Source: Burkholderiaceae bacterium (GTDB lineage: Bacteria > Pseudomonadota > Gammaproteobacteria > Burkholderiales > Burkholderiaceae_D). Taken from it: DNA of 37,581 bases. Under the pieces are notes generated by a model. That model did no database searches. It was not told the DNA's origin and saw only the letters and a program-made list of their open reading frames with translations. Below, in pieces: positions 27,161-35,649 of the stretch; positions within the stretch are counted from its first letter, which is position 1; every line of letters begins with the position of its first letter. The translations under genes and the position numbers were made by a program. The stretch lies in assembly GCA_030157545.1 (NCBI GenBank), contig JAOAUN010000055.1:95517-133097 (forward strand), in the 5' to 3' direction.

Positions 27161-28642
27161 ATGGCAAGAAATAAAGACAAACCCGATATTCCTCCAGGCA
27201 CGCCGTTTCAGCGCGTGCGCCCGATGCTCATCACCTTTCTGGTGGTGGCCGTGATCGGACCTGCGCTGTTCTCTTCGTACTGGCTCAACACCTTCAGCAC
27301 CGTTGCGTGCCTGACGCTGGTGGCTGCGACGGTGTCGCTGCTGTATGGCCAGCTCGGCATGGTGTCGCTGGCGCAGTTTGCACTGACCGGTGTCGGCGGC
27401 TGGTTCTGCCTGCGACTGATTCATGGCCTCGGCCTGCCGTTTGAAGTGGCGCTGCTGATCAGTGCCGTCATCGCCGGCGTGTTCGGCCTGATCGTCGGCC
27501 TGCCTGCACTGCGCATGCGCGGCCTGTATCTGGCGCTGCTGACGCTGATGGTCGCCGCTGCCTTTCAGGTGGTCGTCAACGTCATCGGTTTTCCGGATGG
27601 CGGCGAAGGCTGGGCTGGCCGCGTTGTCAATGGACAGCGCGCGCTGATACAGCGGCCATGGTTGGCCACCACTGACGATGCTTATTTCCGTTATGTGATG
27701 TTCTGGCTGGCAGCCGGTATGGCGCTCATCGAATGGCAGCGCGCCACCATGCCCGGTCGTGCATGGGCACTGATTCGCAAGAGCGAAGCCGCAGCCATTG
27801 CAGCCGGTGTATCCGTGCTTGGCTACAAGGCCTGGGCGTTTGCACTCGGCGGTGCTATCGCAGGACTTGCAGGTGGTTTGCTTGCCGGCCTGAACGGGCA
27901 GCTCGACAACACCGGCTTCCCGACCAGCCAATCGATTTTGCTGTACGGCCTGACTATCGTCGGTGGCTCTTACCACTGGATGGGCGCAGTCATTGCCGGC
28001 CTGCTGATTCGTGCCTTGCCTGCCTTGCTGAATGATCACGGCGCTGACGGCAATCTGGCGAATGCGTTTTACGGTTTTGCGTTGCTGGTGTCGCTGATTC
28101 AAGGTCGTAAAGGACTGGCAGGCCAACTGGCTGACTTTTATAAATTCGTGCGCGTCAGCCGCATCGTTGAAGGTTCGCTGATCTGGGGTGTGATCTCCAT
28201 CGGCCTGGCTCTGGCAGCGGCGCACTTTGGTTATGCCAGCTTTGCCGGCACGCTGTTCATTGCGCTGATTGCACTGCTGTTCCGCCAAGCCATTCCCGGC
28301 GTGTGCTGGCTGCTGCTGGGCTTCTTTGGCAAGCGTGTGCAGAACGCCGCCGAAGATATCGAAGCCGCCATCTCGCTGCGCCTGTCTCGCATTGTCGAAG
28401 CAGTCGGACTAGTTGCAGACCATCGCATCCTGAAGCGCACGCTGAATATGCTCTTCATCGGCTTCTTCGTGGGCTGGGTTGCGTGGGGTGTGTTCGATGT
28501 TGAATTTGTGGTTGCGCTGGCCATTATCTGGAGCGCCATCGTCATCAAGTTCCTGATCGAACTCGCGTTGTATCCAGCTGTGCTGCCTCTGCGTCAACGC
28601 ATCGATGCGCGCTATCCGAAACCTTTTGCGTCCTACCGCTGA
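27161..28642 (+). CDS. LivM-type ABC permease with an unusual C-terminal membrane extension
   Basis: Residues 1-320 or so are a normal LivM permease (GQLGMVSLAQFALTGVGG, GLPALRMRGLYLALLTL and the coupling segment around GRAWALIRKSEAAAIAAGV). LivM proteins usually end soon after this, but here the frame continues to residue 493. The extra about 170 residues contain roughly four hydrophobic segments (about 345-365, 368-390, 428-446 and 448-475) separated by a charged amphipathic stretch (KRVQNAAEDIEAAISLRLSR). I do not recognise the extension. The gene starts 5 bases after livH and is followed 15 bases later by the first ATPase gene. Confidence 0.9.
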   Translation: MARNKDKPDIPPGTPFQRVRPMLITFLVVAVIGPALFSSYWLNTFSTVACLTLVAATVSLLYGQLGMVSLAQFALTGVGGWFCLRLIHGLGLPFEVALLISAVIAGVFGLIVGLPALRMRGLYLALLTLMVAAAFQVVVNVIGFPDGGEGWAGRVVNGQRALIQRPWLATTDDAYFRYVMFWLAAGMALIEWQRATMPGRAWALIRKSEAAAIAAGVSVLGYKAWAFALGGAIAGLAGGLLAGLNGQLDNTGFPTSQSILLYGLTIVGGSYHWMGAVIAGLLIRALPALLNDHGADGNLANAFYGFALLVSLIQGRKGLAGQLADFYKFVRVSRIVEGSLIWGVISIGLALAAAHFGYASFAGTLFIALIALLFRQAIPGVCWLLLGFFGKRVQNAAEDIEAAISLRLSRIVEAVGLVADHRILKRTLNMLFIGFFVGWVAWGVFDVEFVVALAIIWSAIVIKFLIELALYPAVLPLRQRIDARYPKPFASYR

Positions 28643-28657
28643 ACGGGGACTACGGCA

Positions 28658-29389
28658 ATGATAGAAATTAATGACATCTGTGTGCAGTTCGGCGGCGTCA
28701 AACCGATCGATGGTCTGACCGTCAAACTGACCAAGCCCATCGTCGGCCTGATCGGTCCTAACGGTGCCGGCAAGACGACGCTGTTGAACGTGCTGTCGGG
28801 CTTTGTGCAACCTAAAACAGGCTGGGTCAAAGTCAATGGCGAGCTCATTACCGGCTTGCCCGCACACAAGCGCGCCGAGTTCGGCTTGCGTCGCACGTTC
28901 CAGACGGATCAGATCGCTGATGACCTGACGCTGCTGGAAAACGTGCAGGCTATTTCCGATCAAGTGAAATTCGAAAGCCGTGCTGCCGAGACCAAGGCCA
29001 TCATGGGCGCGATTGATTTCGTCGGTCTGTCGCACCGCCTGCACCGTCGCGGCAGTGACTTGTCGACGGAAGAACGTCATCTGGCTGAAATAGCCAAGGC
29101 TCTGATCGGCAATCCCAAGCTGGTGATGCTGGACGAACCCGGTGCCGGCATGAGCGGCTCGGAGTCCGAGCATCTGGAAAAAGTCATCAAGGGCATTCCC
29201 GGTTATTGCAAGGCGCAAGTGTTCCTGATCGACCATGACGTAGACCTGATCGCTGCCTGCTGTAACGAAACCATGGTGCTCGACTTCGGCAAATTGCTGG
29301 CGCTGGGATCGACGCAGGAAGTATTGAAAAATCCGGACGTGCAAAAAGCGTATTTGGGTAATTTTGACGAACTGGAGGCGGCAGCATGA
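28658..29389 (+). CDS. LivG-type ABC ATPase with a degenerate signature motif
   Basis: This 243-residue nucleotide-binding subunit has Walker A GPNGAGKT, Walker B VMLDEPGAGMS and the switch histidine in LIDHDVD. The signature motif that should read like LSGGQ or LSYGQ is LSTEERHLAEIAKAL, so Gly-Gly-Gln is lost. The H-loop and Walker motifs suggest the protein still binds ATP. The ATG at 28658 has GGGGAC upstream, and the stop overlaps the next gene by 4 bases (ATGA). Confidence 0.92.
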   Translation: MIEINDICVQFGGVKPIDGLTVKLTKPIVGLIGPNGAGKTTLLNVLSGFVQPKTGWVKVNGELITGLPAHKRAEFGLRRTFQTDQIADDLTLLENVQAISDQVKFESRAAETKAIMGAIDFVGLSHRLHRRGSDLSTEERHLAEIAKALIGNPKLVMLDEPGAGMSGSESEHLEKVIKGIPGYCKAQVFLIDHDVDLIAACCNETMVLDFGKLLALGSTQEVLKNPDVQKAYLGNFDELEAAA

Positions 29390-30153
29390 GCGCGAAAATT
29401 CGTCCTGACAATCTGCGCAATGATCATCTCGAGATCCGCAATATGGTCATGGTACGTGGCACCAAGCCTGTTACGCACGCGATTGAACTGTCCATCGCGC
29501 CGGGTGCCATTACCGCGCTGATGGGTGCCAATGGCGCCGGCAAGACCAGCACCGTGCTCGGCATCGCCGGCGTGGTCGAGCCGGCCTTCGGTGAAATCTG
29601 GCTCGATGGCGTTGATCTGGTCGGCATGGACGCCGACGAAATCCGCCGCCGTGGTGTGGCCACCGTACCCGAAGGTCATCAAGTGCTGCGTGAACTGACC
29701 GTACGCGACAACCTGCTGGTAGCCGGCGGTGGTCTGGGTCGCGCCGAACTCAATGCATCCATCGAGCGCACGCTCGAACTATTCCCCGAGCTGAAAGAGC
29801 GTCTGCAGCATGCAGCCGGTGATCTCTCTGGTGGTCAGCAGCAAATGGTCGCGCTGGCACAGGCACTGATCGTCACGCCGCGTTTTCTGGTGATTGATGA
29901 ATTGTCCTTCGGTCTGGCGCCAACCATCGTCGCGCGTCTGGTGCCGGTGATTCGCCGCATCGCTGCCAGCGGCATTGGCGTGCTGCTGATTGAGCAATTC
30001 ACCCAGCTGGCGTTGGCACTGGCCAACCATGTGTATGTGATGTCGCGTGGCCGCGTGTCGTATGACGGCGAGCCCGGCAAGCTGCGTGATGATCCAAAGA
30101 TTCTGCACCTGGCTTATTTCCCGGTCAGTGACCGCGAGGCAGTAGGCCTTTGA
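29386..30153 (+). CDS. LivF-type ABC ATPase
   Basis: This 255-residue ATPase has Walker A GANGAGKT, an intact signature LSGGQQQMVALAQAL, Walker B FLVIDELSFGLAP and the LivF-type LLIEQF in place of the switch histidine, which is usual for LivF. It should pair with the LivG-type protein, giving a heterodimer with one normal and one altered signature. Last gene of the transporter block; an 82-base gap leads to dmpN2. Confidence 0.93.
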   Translation: MSAKIRPDNLRNDHLEIRNMVMVRGTKPVTHAIELSIAPGAITALMGANGAGKTSTVLGIAGVVEPAFGEIWLDGVDLVGMDADEIRRRGVATVPEGHQVLRELTVRDNLLVAGGGLGRAELNASIERTLELFPELKERLQHAAGDLSGGQQQMVALAQALIVTPRFLVIDELSFGLAPTIVARLVPVIRRIAASGIGVLLIEQFTQLALALANHVYVMSRGRVSYDGEPGKLRDDPKILHLAYFPVSDREAVGL

Positions 30154-30235
30154 TTTTTTAAAAAAACCTTTCAGCAAATTAACGCAACAAATAAATACAA
30201 CCACAAACACAAACGCAAACACAAGGAGTTCTCAA
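30154..30235 (+). promoter_or_regulatory. A-rich leader with strong ribosome-binding site before dmpN2
   Basis: The gap holds a T6A7 stretch, then CA-rich sequence with repeated CAAACACAAACG-type units, and AAGGAG 8 bases before the dmpN2 ATG. No hairpin with a GC stem and no -24/-12 match was seen, so read-through from the upstream sigma-54 promoter is the simplest model. Confidence 0.5.
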
Positions 30236-31828
30236 ATGGACGCACGTGTAAAAAAGAAAAAACTGGGCCTCAAAGAACGCTATGCCGCCATGACGCGCGG
30301 TCTGCACTGGGATACGACCTACCAGCCAATGGACAAGGTTTTTCCTTACGATAAATACGAAGGCATCATCATTCATGACTGGGACAAATGGGAAGACCCG
30401 TTCCGTCTGACGATGGAAGCCTACTGGAAGTATCAGGCTGAGAAAGAGAAAAAACTTTACGCCGTCATTGAAGCCTTCGCGCAAAACCATGGTGAGCTCG
30501 GCGTGACCGACGCGCGCTATATCAATGCGCTGAAACTCTTCATTCAGGGCGTGACACCGCTCGAGTATTACGCACACCGCGGCTTTGCGCATGCAGGCCG
30601 CCAGTTCACCGGCGCCGGCGCGCGCGTGGCCGCGCAGATGCAGGCAGTCGATGAGCTGCGTCACTTCCAGACCGAGACGCATGCGATCTCGCATTACAAC
30701 AAGTACTACAACGGCCTGCACAACGCGAACCACTGGTTCGACAATGTCTGGTACTTGTCAGTGCCGAAGAGCTTTTTTGAAGATGCCTATTCAGGCGGCC
30801 CGTTCGAGTTCCTGACCGCGGTCAGCTTCTCGTTTGAATACGTGCTGACCAATCTGCTGTTCGTGCCTTTCATGAGCGGTGCGGCGCACAACGGTGACCT
30901 GTCGACCGTGACCTTCGGTTTCTCGGCGCAGTCTGACGAATCGCGTCACATGACGCTGGGTATCGAGTGCATCAAGTTCATGCTCGAGCAAGACCCGGCC
31001 AACGTGCCTATCGTGCAGCGCTGGATGGATAAATGGTTCTGGCGTGGCTATCGTCTGCTGACCCTGGTCGCGATGATGCAGGACTACATGCTGCCTAAGC
31101 GTGTGATGAGCTGGAAAGAAGCGTGGGAAATGTATGCCGAGTCAAATGGCGGCGCGCTGTTTGACGACCTGGCACGCTATGGCATCCGCAAGCCAAAAGG
31201 CTGGGAGCAGGCATGCGAAGGCAAGGACCATATCAGCCATCAGGCATGGGCCACCTTCTATCAGTACGGTCATGCTGCGGCGTTCCATACATGGGTCCCG
31301 AGCCAGGACGAACTCGACTGGCTGTCGAGCAAATATCCGGACAGCTTCGACCGTCACTATCGCGAGCGTCTTGAGCACTGGGGCAAGGAAGCAGAAGGCA
31401 AAGACGGACGCTGGTACAACCAGGTGCTGCCTATGCTGTGCCAGACCTGTCAGGTGCCAATGATGTTCACCGAGCCGGGCGACGCGACCAAGATTGCGTT
31501 CCGCGAGTCTACGTATCTCGAACAGAAGTATCACTTCTGCAGCGACCACTGCAAAGAGATCTTTGACCATGAGCCGCGCAAGTATGTGCAGTCGTGGCTG
31601 CCGGTGCAGCAGATTTATCAGGGTTCCTGCTATCCGGAAGATATCAATCCGGCTTCGCCTGGCGACAGCCCGGTGCGCGAAGTGATTCGCTATTACGGCA
31701 TCAACGGCGGTGAAGACAACGGCGATTTCTCCACCAGCCAGGACCGCGAGAATTTTGCGCGCTGGAGTGGTCGCACCAAGCATGAAGATAAGCCCGAGGG
31801 CACGCCGGATGACAAGGCAGAGTCATGA
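30236..31828 (+). CDS. dmpN: Phenol hydroxylase component P3 (oxygenase alpha subunit), canonical second copy
   Basis: This 530-residue alpha subunit (here DmpN2) has all six di-iron ligands in their usual form: Glu110, Glu140, His143, Glu201, Glu235 and His238. Val106, Thr205 and Asn206 also match canonical phenol hydroxylases. The helix reading FSFEYVLTNLLFVPFMSG and the following FSAQSDESRHMTLG are DmpN-like, and the C-terminal zinc-binding cysteines (CQTC ... CSDHC) are present. It hydroxylates phenol and probably methylphenols to catechols with O2 and electrons from DmpP. A strong AAGGAG precedes the ATG. It overlaps dmpO2 by 4 bases, the same junction as in the first copy, so the N-O pair was probably duplicated or acquired as a unit. 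Confidence 0.96.
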   Translation: MDARVKKKKLGLKERYAAMTRGLHWDTTYQPMDKVFPYDKYEGIIIHDWDKWEDPFRLTMEAYWKYQAEKEKKLYAVIEAFAQNHGELGVTDARYINALKLFIQGVTPLEYYAHRGFAHAGRQFTGAGARVAAQMQAVDELRHFQTETHAISHYNKYYNGLHNANHWFDNVWYLSVPKSFFEDAYSGGPFEFLTAVSFSFEYVLTNLLFVPFMSGAAHNGDLSTVTFGFSAQSDESRHMTLGIECIKFMLEQDPANVPIVQRWMDKWFWRGYRLLTLVAMMQDYMLPKRVMSWKEAWEMYAESNGGALFDDLARYGIRKPKGWEQACEGKDHISHQAWATFYQYGHAAAFHTWVPSQDELDWLSSKYPDSFDRHYRERLEHWGKEAEGKDGRWYNQVLPMLCQTCQVPMMFTEPGDATKIAFRESTYLEQKYHFCSDHCKEIFDHEPRKYVQSWLPVQQIYQGSCYPEDINPASPGDSPVREVIRYYGINGGEDNGDFSTSQDRENFARWSGRTKHEDKPEGTPDDKAES

Positions 31829-32226
31829 TGACCTCTGAAGCAACTGGCGACGTCATGGTGTCGATCGGGGACTACCCGATTCGGCAGCAGGATGATGAAA
31901 GCGCTTTCCACGGCAAGCGGCTGATTTTCCTGTGCTGGGAAAACCATCTGATGTACGGCGCGCCGCTGTGCGTGCCGCTGCCGCCGTCACTGCCGTTCGG
32001 TGCGCTGGTGCGGGATGTCTTGCCCGAGCTGTACGGCGAGCATCCCGAATTCGAGTCCATCGACTGGAAACGCACGCTCTGGTTCAACTCGGACAAGCGC
32101 TTCATTCCCGACCTCGGCAAATCGCTGGAGCAACATGGTCTGAGCCACAAGTCCCTCATCAAGTTCCGTACGCCTGCGCTGGAAGGCAGTCGTACGACGG
32201 TGGGCAAAGGGCGTCAGGCTTTTTAA
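31825..32226 (+). CDS. dmpO: Phenol hydroxylase component P4 (oxygenase gamma subunit), second copy
   Basis: This 133-residue gamma subunit (here DmpO2) has the DmpO pattern FLCWENHLMYGAPLCVPLP, LPELYGEHPEFESIDW and LSHKSLIKFRTPALEG. The ATG at 31825 overlaps the dmpN2 stop; an ATG 3 bases later is an alternative. It is longer than DmpO1 at the C-terminus by a basic tail. The reductase gene follows after 25 bases, the normal dmp/aph order. Confidence 0.93.
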   Translation: MMTSEATGDVMVSIGDYPIRQQDDESAFHGKRLIFLCWENHLMYGAPLCVPLPPSLPFGALVRDVLPELYGEHPEFESIDWKRTLWFNSDKRFIPDLGKSLEQHGLSHKSLIKFRTPALEGSRTTVGKGRQAF

Positions 32227-32251
32227 AATTTTTAGATAAACGAATCCAACC

Positions 32252-33310
32252 ATGTCACAGCTACTGACTATTGAACCCTTGGGTGTCACCATTGAGGTCG
32301 AAGACGGACAAACCATGCTGGACGCTGCCTTGCGCAAGGGCGTCTACATTCCGCATGCTTGCGGTCATGGTCTGTGCGGCACCTGCAAGGTAGAAGTGCT
32401 GGAAGGCGATATCGACCCGGGCGTCTCCAACCCTTTTGCACTGATGGACTTCGAGCGTGACGAAGGCAAAACGCTCGCTTGCTGTGCCACGCTGCAAAGC
32501 GATGTCACGATCGAAGCCGACATTGAAGATGATCCGGATGCACGCATCATTGCGATGGAAGACTTCCATACCACTGTCAGCCGCATCGAAACCGTCACGC
32601 CTACCATCAAGGCCATCTGGCTCAAGCTGGATCATCTGATAGATTTTCAGGCCGGCCAGTATGTGCAGGTTGTGATACCTGGTGTCGAAGGCGGTCGTCC
32701 GTTCTCGATCGCCAATTCGCCGCAAGATATTGCACGCACCGGCGAGCTGGAAATTAATGTGCGCATCATTGAAGGCGGCGCGGGTACTGCCTATCTGCAC
32801 AACACCCTGAAGGTCGGCGATGCGCTGACCATCTCCGGCCCTTATGGCCGCTTCTTTGTGCGCACCTCCGAGCAGGCACCGCTGATTTTCATGGCGGGCG
32901 GCTCCGGTCTGTCCAGCCCGCGTTCCATGATCCTGGATTTGCTGGCGCAGGATTATCCGCATCCGATCACGCTGGTGTATGGCCAGCGCAATCTGGCCGA
33001 GCTGTACTACGACGCCGAATTCAAGGCGCTGGCAGAGCAGCATCCTAACTTCAGCTATGTACCGGCGCTCAGTGACGACGCGAGCGGCTTCGAGGGCAAA
33101 AAAGGCTACGTGCATGACGCCGCCAAAGAACATTTCAATGGTGATTTTTCCGGTCACAAAGCATATTTGTGCGGCCCGCCCGTGATGATCGAAGCCTGCC
33201 TCGCCACGCTGATGCAGGGGCGTCTGTATGAGCGCGACATGTATGCGGAAAAATTCATCACCGCAGCTGATGCCTCCAAGCCGCGCAGTGCTTTTTTCAA
33301 GCGCGTCTGA
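32252..33310 (+). CDS. dmpP: Phenol hydroxylase component P5 (NADH-dependent FAD/[2Fe-2S] reductase)
   Basis: This 352-residue reductase passes electrons from NADH through FAD and a plant-type [2Fe-2S] centre to the di-iron oxygenase. The N-terminal ferredoxin domain has Cys37, Cys42, Cys45 and Cys77 (or 78); the FAD motif is RPFSIANSP; the NAD-binding part shows MAGGSGLSSPRSMILDLL and ends with YLCGPPVMIEACL. It is the only reductase gene in the window and would have to serve both oxygenases. The Shine-Dalgarno sequence is weak. Confidence 0.96.
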   Translation: MSQLLTIEPLGVTIEVEDGQTMLDAALRKGVYIPHACGHGLCGTCKVEVLEGDIDPGVSNPFALMDFERDEGKTLACCATLQSDVTIEADIEDDPDARIIAMEDFHTTVSRIETVTPTIKAIWLKLDHLIDFQAGQYVQVVIPGVEGGRPFSIANSPQDIARTGELEINVRIIEGGAGTAYLHNTLKVGDALTISGPYGRFFVRTSEQAPLIFMAGGSGLSSPRSMILDLLAQDYPHPITLVYGQRNLAELYYDAEFKALAEQHPNFSYVPALSDDASGFEGKKGYVHDAAKEHFNGDFSGHKAYLCGPPVMIEACLATLMQGRLYERDMYAEKFITAADASKPRSAFFKRV

Positions 33311-33320
33311 CGTTTAAATC

Positions 33321-33683
33321 ATGTTTGATTTCCGTCCCAAGCTTCAGGTCACGATCACGCAGACAGGTGAATCTTATCCGTGCGCGATTGGCGAGAGCCT
33401 GCTGAAAGGCATGCTGCGCCTTGGCCGCAAAGGGATTCCGGTTGGCTGCGTGAATGGTGGCTGCGGCGTGTGCAAGATCCGCGTGGTCGAAGGCAGTACG
33501 GAATTGCTGGGCCCGGTCAGCCGCGCCCATGTAACGGCAGAAGAAGAAGCGCAGGGCTATACGCTGGCGTGCAGGGTAGGGCCGGCCACCGAGCTGAAAT
33601 TTGAAGTGGCCGGAAAAATGATCAAACCGTTTTCAAAGGGGTTTCCCGAGCAGGCCGCCCCACCTGCGATAACAACGAAGTGA
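33321..33683 (+). CDS. dmpQ: Plant-type [2Fe-2S] ferredoxin that reactivates catechol 2,3-dioxygenase
   Basis: This 120-residue ferredoxin has cluster ligands Cys43, Cys48, Cys51 and Cys84 (CVNGGCGVC ... LACRV). DmpQ/XylT proteins re-reduce the oxidised active-site iron of catechol 2,3-dioxygenase after inactivation by substituted catechols. It lies between the reductase and dmpB, as in dmp, aph and phc clusters, 10 bases upstream of dmpB. Confidence 0.93.
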   Translation: MFDFRPKLQVTITQTGESYPCAIGESLLKGMLRLGRKGIPVGCVNGGCGVCKIRVVEGSTELLGPVSRAHVTAEEEAQGYTLACRVGPATELKFEVAGKMIKPFSKGFPEQAAPPAITTK

Positions 33684-33693
33684 GGAGATAAAA

Positions 33694-34638
33694 ATGGGTG
33701 TAATGCGTATCGGGCATGCAAGCCTGAAAGTGATGGACATGGAAGCAGCGGTGAAGCACTACCGTGATGTGCTGGGCATGAAAGTCACGATGGAAGATAA
33801 AGCGGGCAACGTTTACCTGAAATGCTGGGACGAATGGGATCGTTATTCCATCATCCTGACGCCTTCGGATCAGGCTGGCATGAACCACATCGCCTACAAA
33901 TGCGAAAAAGAAAGCGATCTGGACAGTCTCAAAGAACGTATTGAAGCTTATGGCGTGAAGGTCACAGAATTGCCGGAAGGTTCGATTCCGGCAACGGGTC
34001 GCATGTTGCAGTTCAAGCTGCCAAGCAGCCATGAAATGCGCCTGTACGCCACCAAGGAATATGTCGGCACCGAAGTCGGTACTACTAACCCGGATCCATG
34101 GCCGGACAATATCAAGGGCGCAGGCGCGCACTGGCTCGACCACGTGCTGCTGATGTGCGAACTCAATCCTGAAACCGGCGTCAACAAGGTTGCAGAAAAT
34201 ACCGAGTTCCTGAACAAGACCATGGATTTCTATCTGGTCGAGCAAGTCACGGTCGGACCTGGCGGCGCGATTCAGGCAGCCACCTGGATGACGCGTTCGA
34301 ACACTCCGCATGACATCGCCTTCGTTGGCGGCGCCAAGGCGGGTATCCATCACGTGTCCTTCTTCCTCGACTCCTGGCACGACGTGCTCAAGGCAGCTGA
34401 CGTAATGGCCAAAAACAAAGTGAAGATCGACGTGGCGCCAACCCGCCATGGCATCACGCGCGGCGAGACGATTTATTTCTTCGACCCGAGCGGCAACCGC
34501 AACGAGACCTTCGCTGGCCTCGGTTATCTGGCGCAACCGGATCGTCCTGTCACCACCTGGACCGAAGACAAGCTCTGGACTGGCATCTTCTATCACACCG
34601 GCGATGCGGTTCCTTCCTTCACCGATGTCTACACCTGA
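33694..34638 (+). CDS. dmpB: Catechol 2,3-dioxygenase
   Basis: This 314-residue extradiol dioxygenase opens catechol to 2-hydroxymuconic semialdehyde. The Fe(II) ligands are His150 (WLDHVLL), His220 (IHHVSFFLD) and Glu271 (NRNETF). Compared with XylE/DmpB (His153, His214, Glu265) the first-to-second ligand distance is 9 residues longer, because of an insertion in [21 protein letters not shown], which I associate with the TbuE-like branch of the family. AGGAG stands 7 bases before the ATG. It is the last gene of the operon; a 6-bp inverted repeat (ACCTGA/TCAGGT, 34633-34651) covers the stop, without a T tract. Confidence 0.95.
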   Translation: MGVMRIGHASLKVMDMEAAVKHYRDVLGMKVTMEDKAGNVYLKCWDEWDRYSIILTPSDQAGMNHIAYKCEKESDLDSLKERIEAYGVKVTELPEGSIPATGRMLQFKLPSSHEMRLYATKEYVGTEVGTTNPDPWPDNIKGAGAHWLDHVLLMCELNPETGVNKVAENTEFLNKTMDFYLVEQVTVGPGGAIQAATWMTRSNTPHDIAFVGGAKAGIHHVSFFLDSWHDVLKAADVMAKNKVKIDVAPTRHGITRGETIYFFDPSGNRNETFAGLGYLAQPDRPVTTWTEDKLWTGIFYHTGDAVPSFTDVYT

Positions 34639-34651
34639 TCTGTCTTCAGGT

Positions 34652-35611
34652 TCAGCGCTTAGTAGTCGGCTTCGCGGTCGGCTTCGCCTTGGGCGAGGCC
34701 GGCTGCAAAGCTGCCTGCATAGTTGCCTGCATAGAGAATTCCCGCATCACTGCAACAAAAGCAGACAGCACGGGCGAGTCATCGGAACGCCGGTACAGGC
34801 AACTGAGCTCGATCTCGCGCAGGAAACTGCTTTCCAGCGGTCGATACACCACGCCCGGCAAGCGCAAGCTGGCCGACGAGGCTGTCGTCACGCACACACC
34901 AAATCCGCCCGCCACCAGCGCGACAGCGGTAAGAACATCTTCAACTTCCTGCTCGATACGCACGAGGGCTTTTTCGCGGCCGAAGGCTTGCAGCACTTGT
35001 TGCGCCAGTCCGGCGATGGGCAGGTTGGGATAAAGAATCAAAGGCTGGTCGCTCAAGTCACTGATACGCAGCGACGTTTTCTTGCACAAGCCATGCGACG
35101 CCGGCAGCGCCACAATCATCGGTTCACGCAGCACGGTCTCAACCACCAGATCATCCTCGGGCGGAATCAGCCGGTTGAAGCCAACGCTGATGCGGCGCTC
35201 GCGCAAGGCCTGAATCTGTTCCGACTTGGTCAGGTTGTGCAGCACGATGCGCACCTCGGGCCGTTCTTTATGAAAGCGCGCCAGAATGCGCGGAATCACG
35301 TCGAGTACGCCGGAACCAAAAATACCGACATCCAGCCGGCCGCTCAAACCCTGACTCGCCAGCAGCGCGCGCTCTTTGGCGCGCTGCGCCAGGGCCAGCA
35401 AATTCGGTACCTCGGCCAGCAAGGCCTGACCGGCCGCAGTCAGGTTCACGCCCTTGGGCGTGCGCACGAACAAGTCAGTGCCGAGTTCTTCTTCGAGCGT
35501 GCGGATCTGGCGCGTCAGCGGCGGTTGCGCCATGTGCAGGCGCTCGGCCGCGCGGGTGAAATTGCGCTCTTCGGCCAGCGTCAGGAAGTAGCGCATTTGT
35601 CGCAGATCCAT
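34652..35611 (-). CDS. LysR-type regulator of the meta-cleavage genes, AphT/PhcT-like
   Basis: The 319-residue protein has an N-terminal winged helix (1-65; MRYFLTLAEERNFTRAAERLHMAQPPLTRQI, given here by its ends) and a substrate-binding domain (about 90-295) of the CatR/BenM/CbnR type. The C-terminal tail is low complexity with repeated KPTAK/KPTTK units. It is divergent from the HbpS-like gene and dmpC, the classical arrangement for a LysR activator, and Comamonas clusters carry aphT at the same place. A GAGGAAACC ribosome-binding site precedes the ATG at 35611. The inducer is probably a pathway intermediate or phenolic acid; not readable. Confidence 0.9.
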   Translation of the reverse strand: MDLRQMRYFLTLAEERNFTRAAERLHMAQPPLTRQIRTLEEELGTDLFVRTPKGVNLTAAGQALLAEVPNLLALAQRAKERALLASQGLSGRLDVGIFGSGVLDVIPRILARFHKERPEVRIVLHNLTKSEQIQALRERRISVGFNRLIPPEDDLVVETVLREPMIVALPASHGLCKKTSLRISDLSDQPLILYPNLPIAGLAQQVLQAFGREKALVRIEQEVEDVLTAVALVAGGFGVCVTTASSASLRLPGVVYRPLESSFLREIELSCLYRRSDDSPVLSAFVAVMREFSMQATMQAALQPASPKAKPTAKPTTKR

Positions 35612-35634
35612 TGGTTTCCTCTTTTTGTAAATCT

Positions 35635-35649
35635 ATACCTTTCCGGTAT
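35635..35649. promoter_or_regulatory. LysR-type binding box in the divergent promoter
   Basis: ATACC-TTTCC-GGTAT is a perfect interrupted palindrome containing the T-N11-A pattern (T at 35636, A at 35648). A further GGTAT half site lies at 35666-35670. It is in the 115-base gap between the LysR gene and the HbpS-like gene, where autoregulation and activation of the lower pathway would be expected. Confidence 0.7.

Noticed and set aside
30154..30166. T6A7 run after livF as a terminator
   Set aside because: There is no GC-rich stem; it is only an AT palindrome, and dmpN2 downstream would be cut off from the only promoter seen.
34633..34651. Inverted repeat ACCTGA/TCAGGT over the dmpB stop as a terminator
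   Set aside because: Stem is 6 bp with a 7-base loop and no T tract on either strand. It might be a weak bidirectional terminator, but support is too thin to list.
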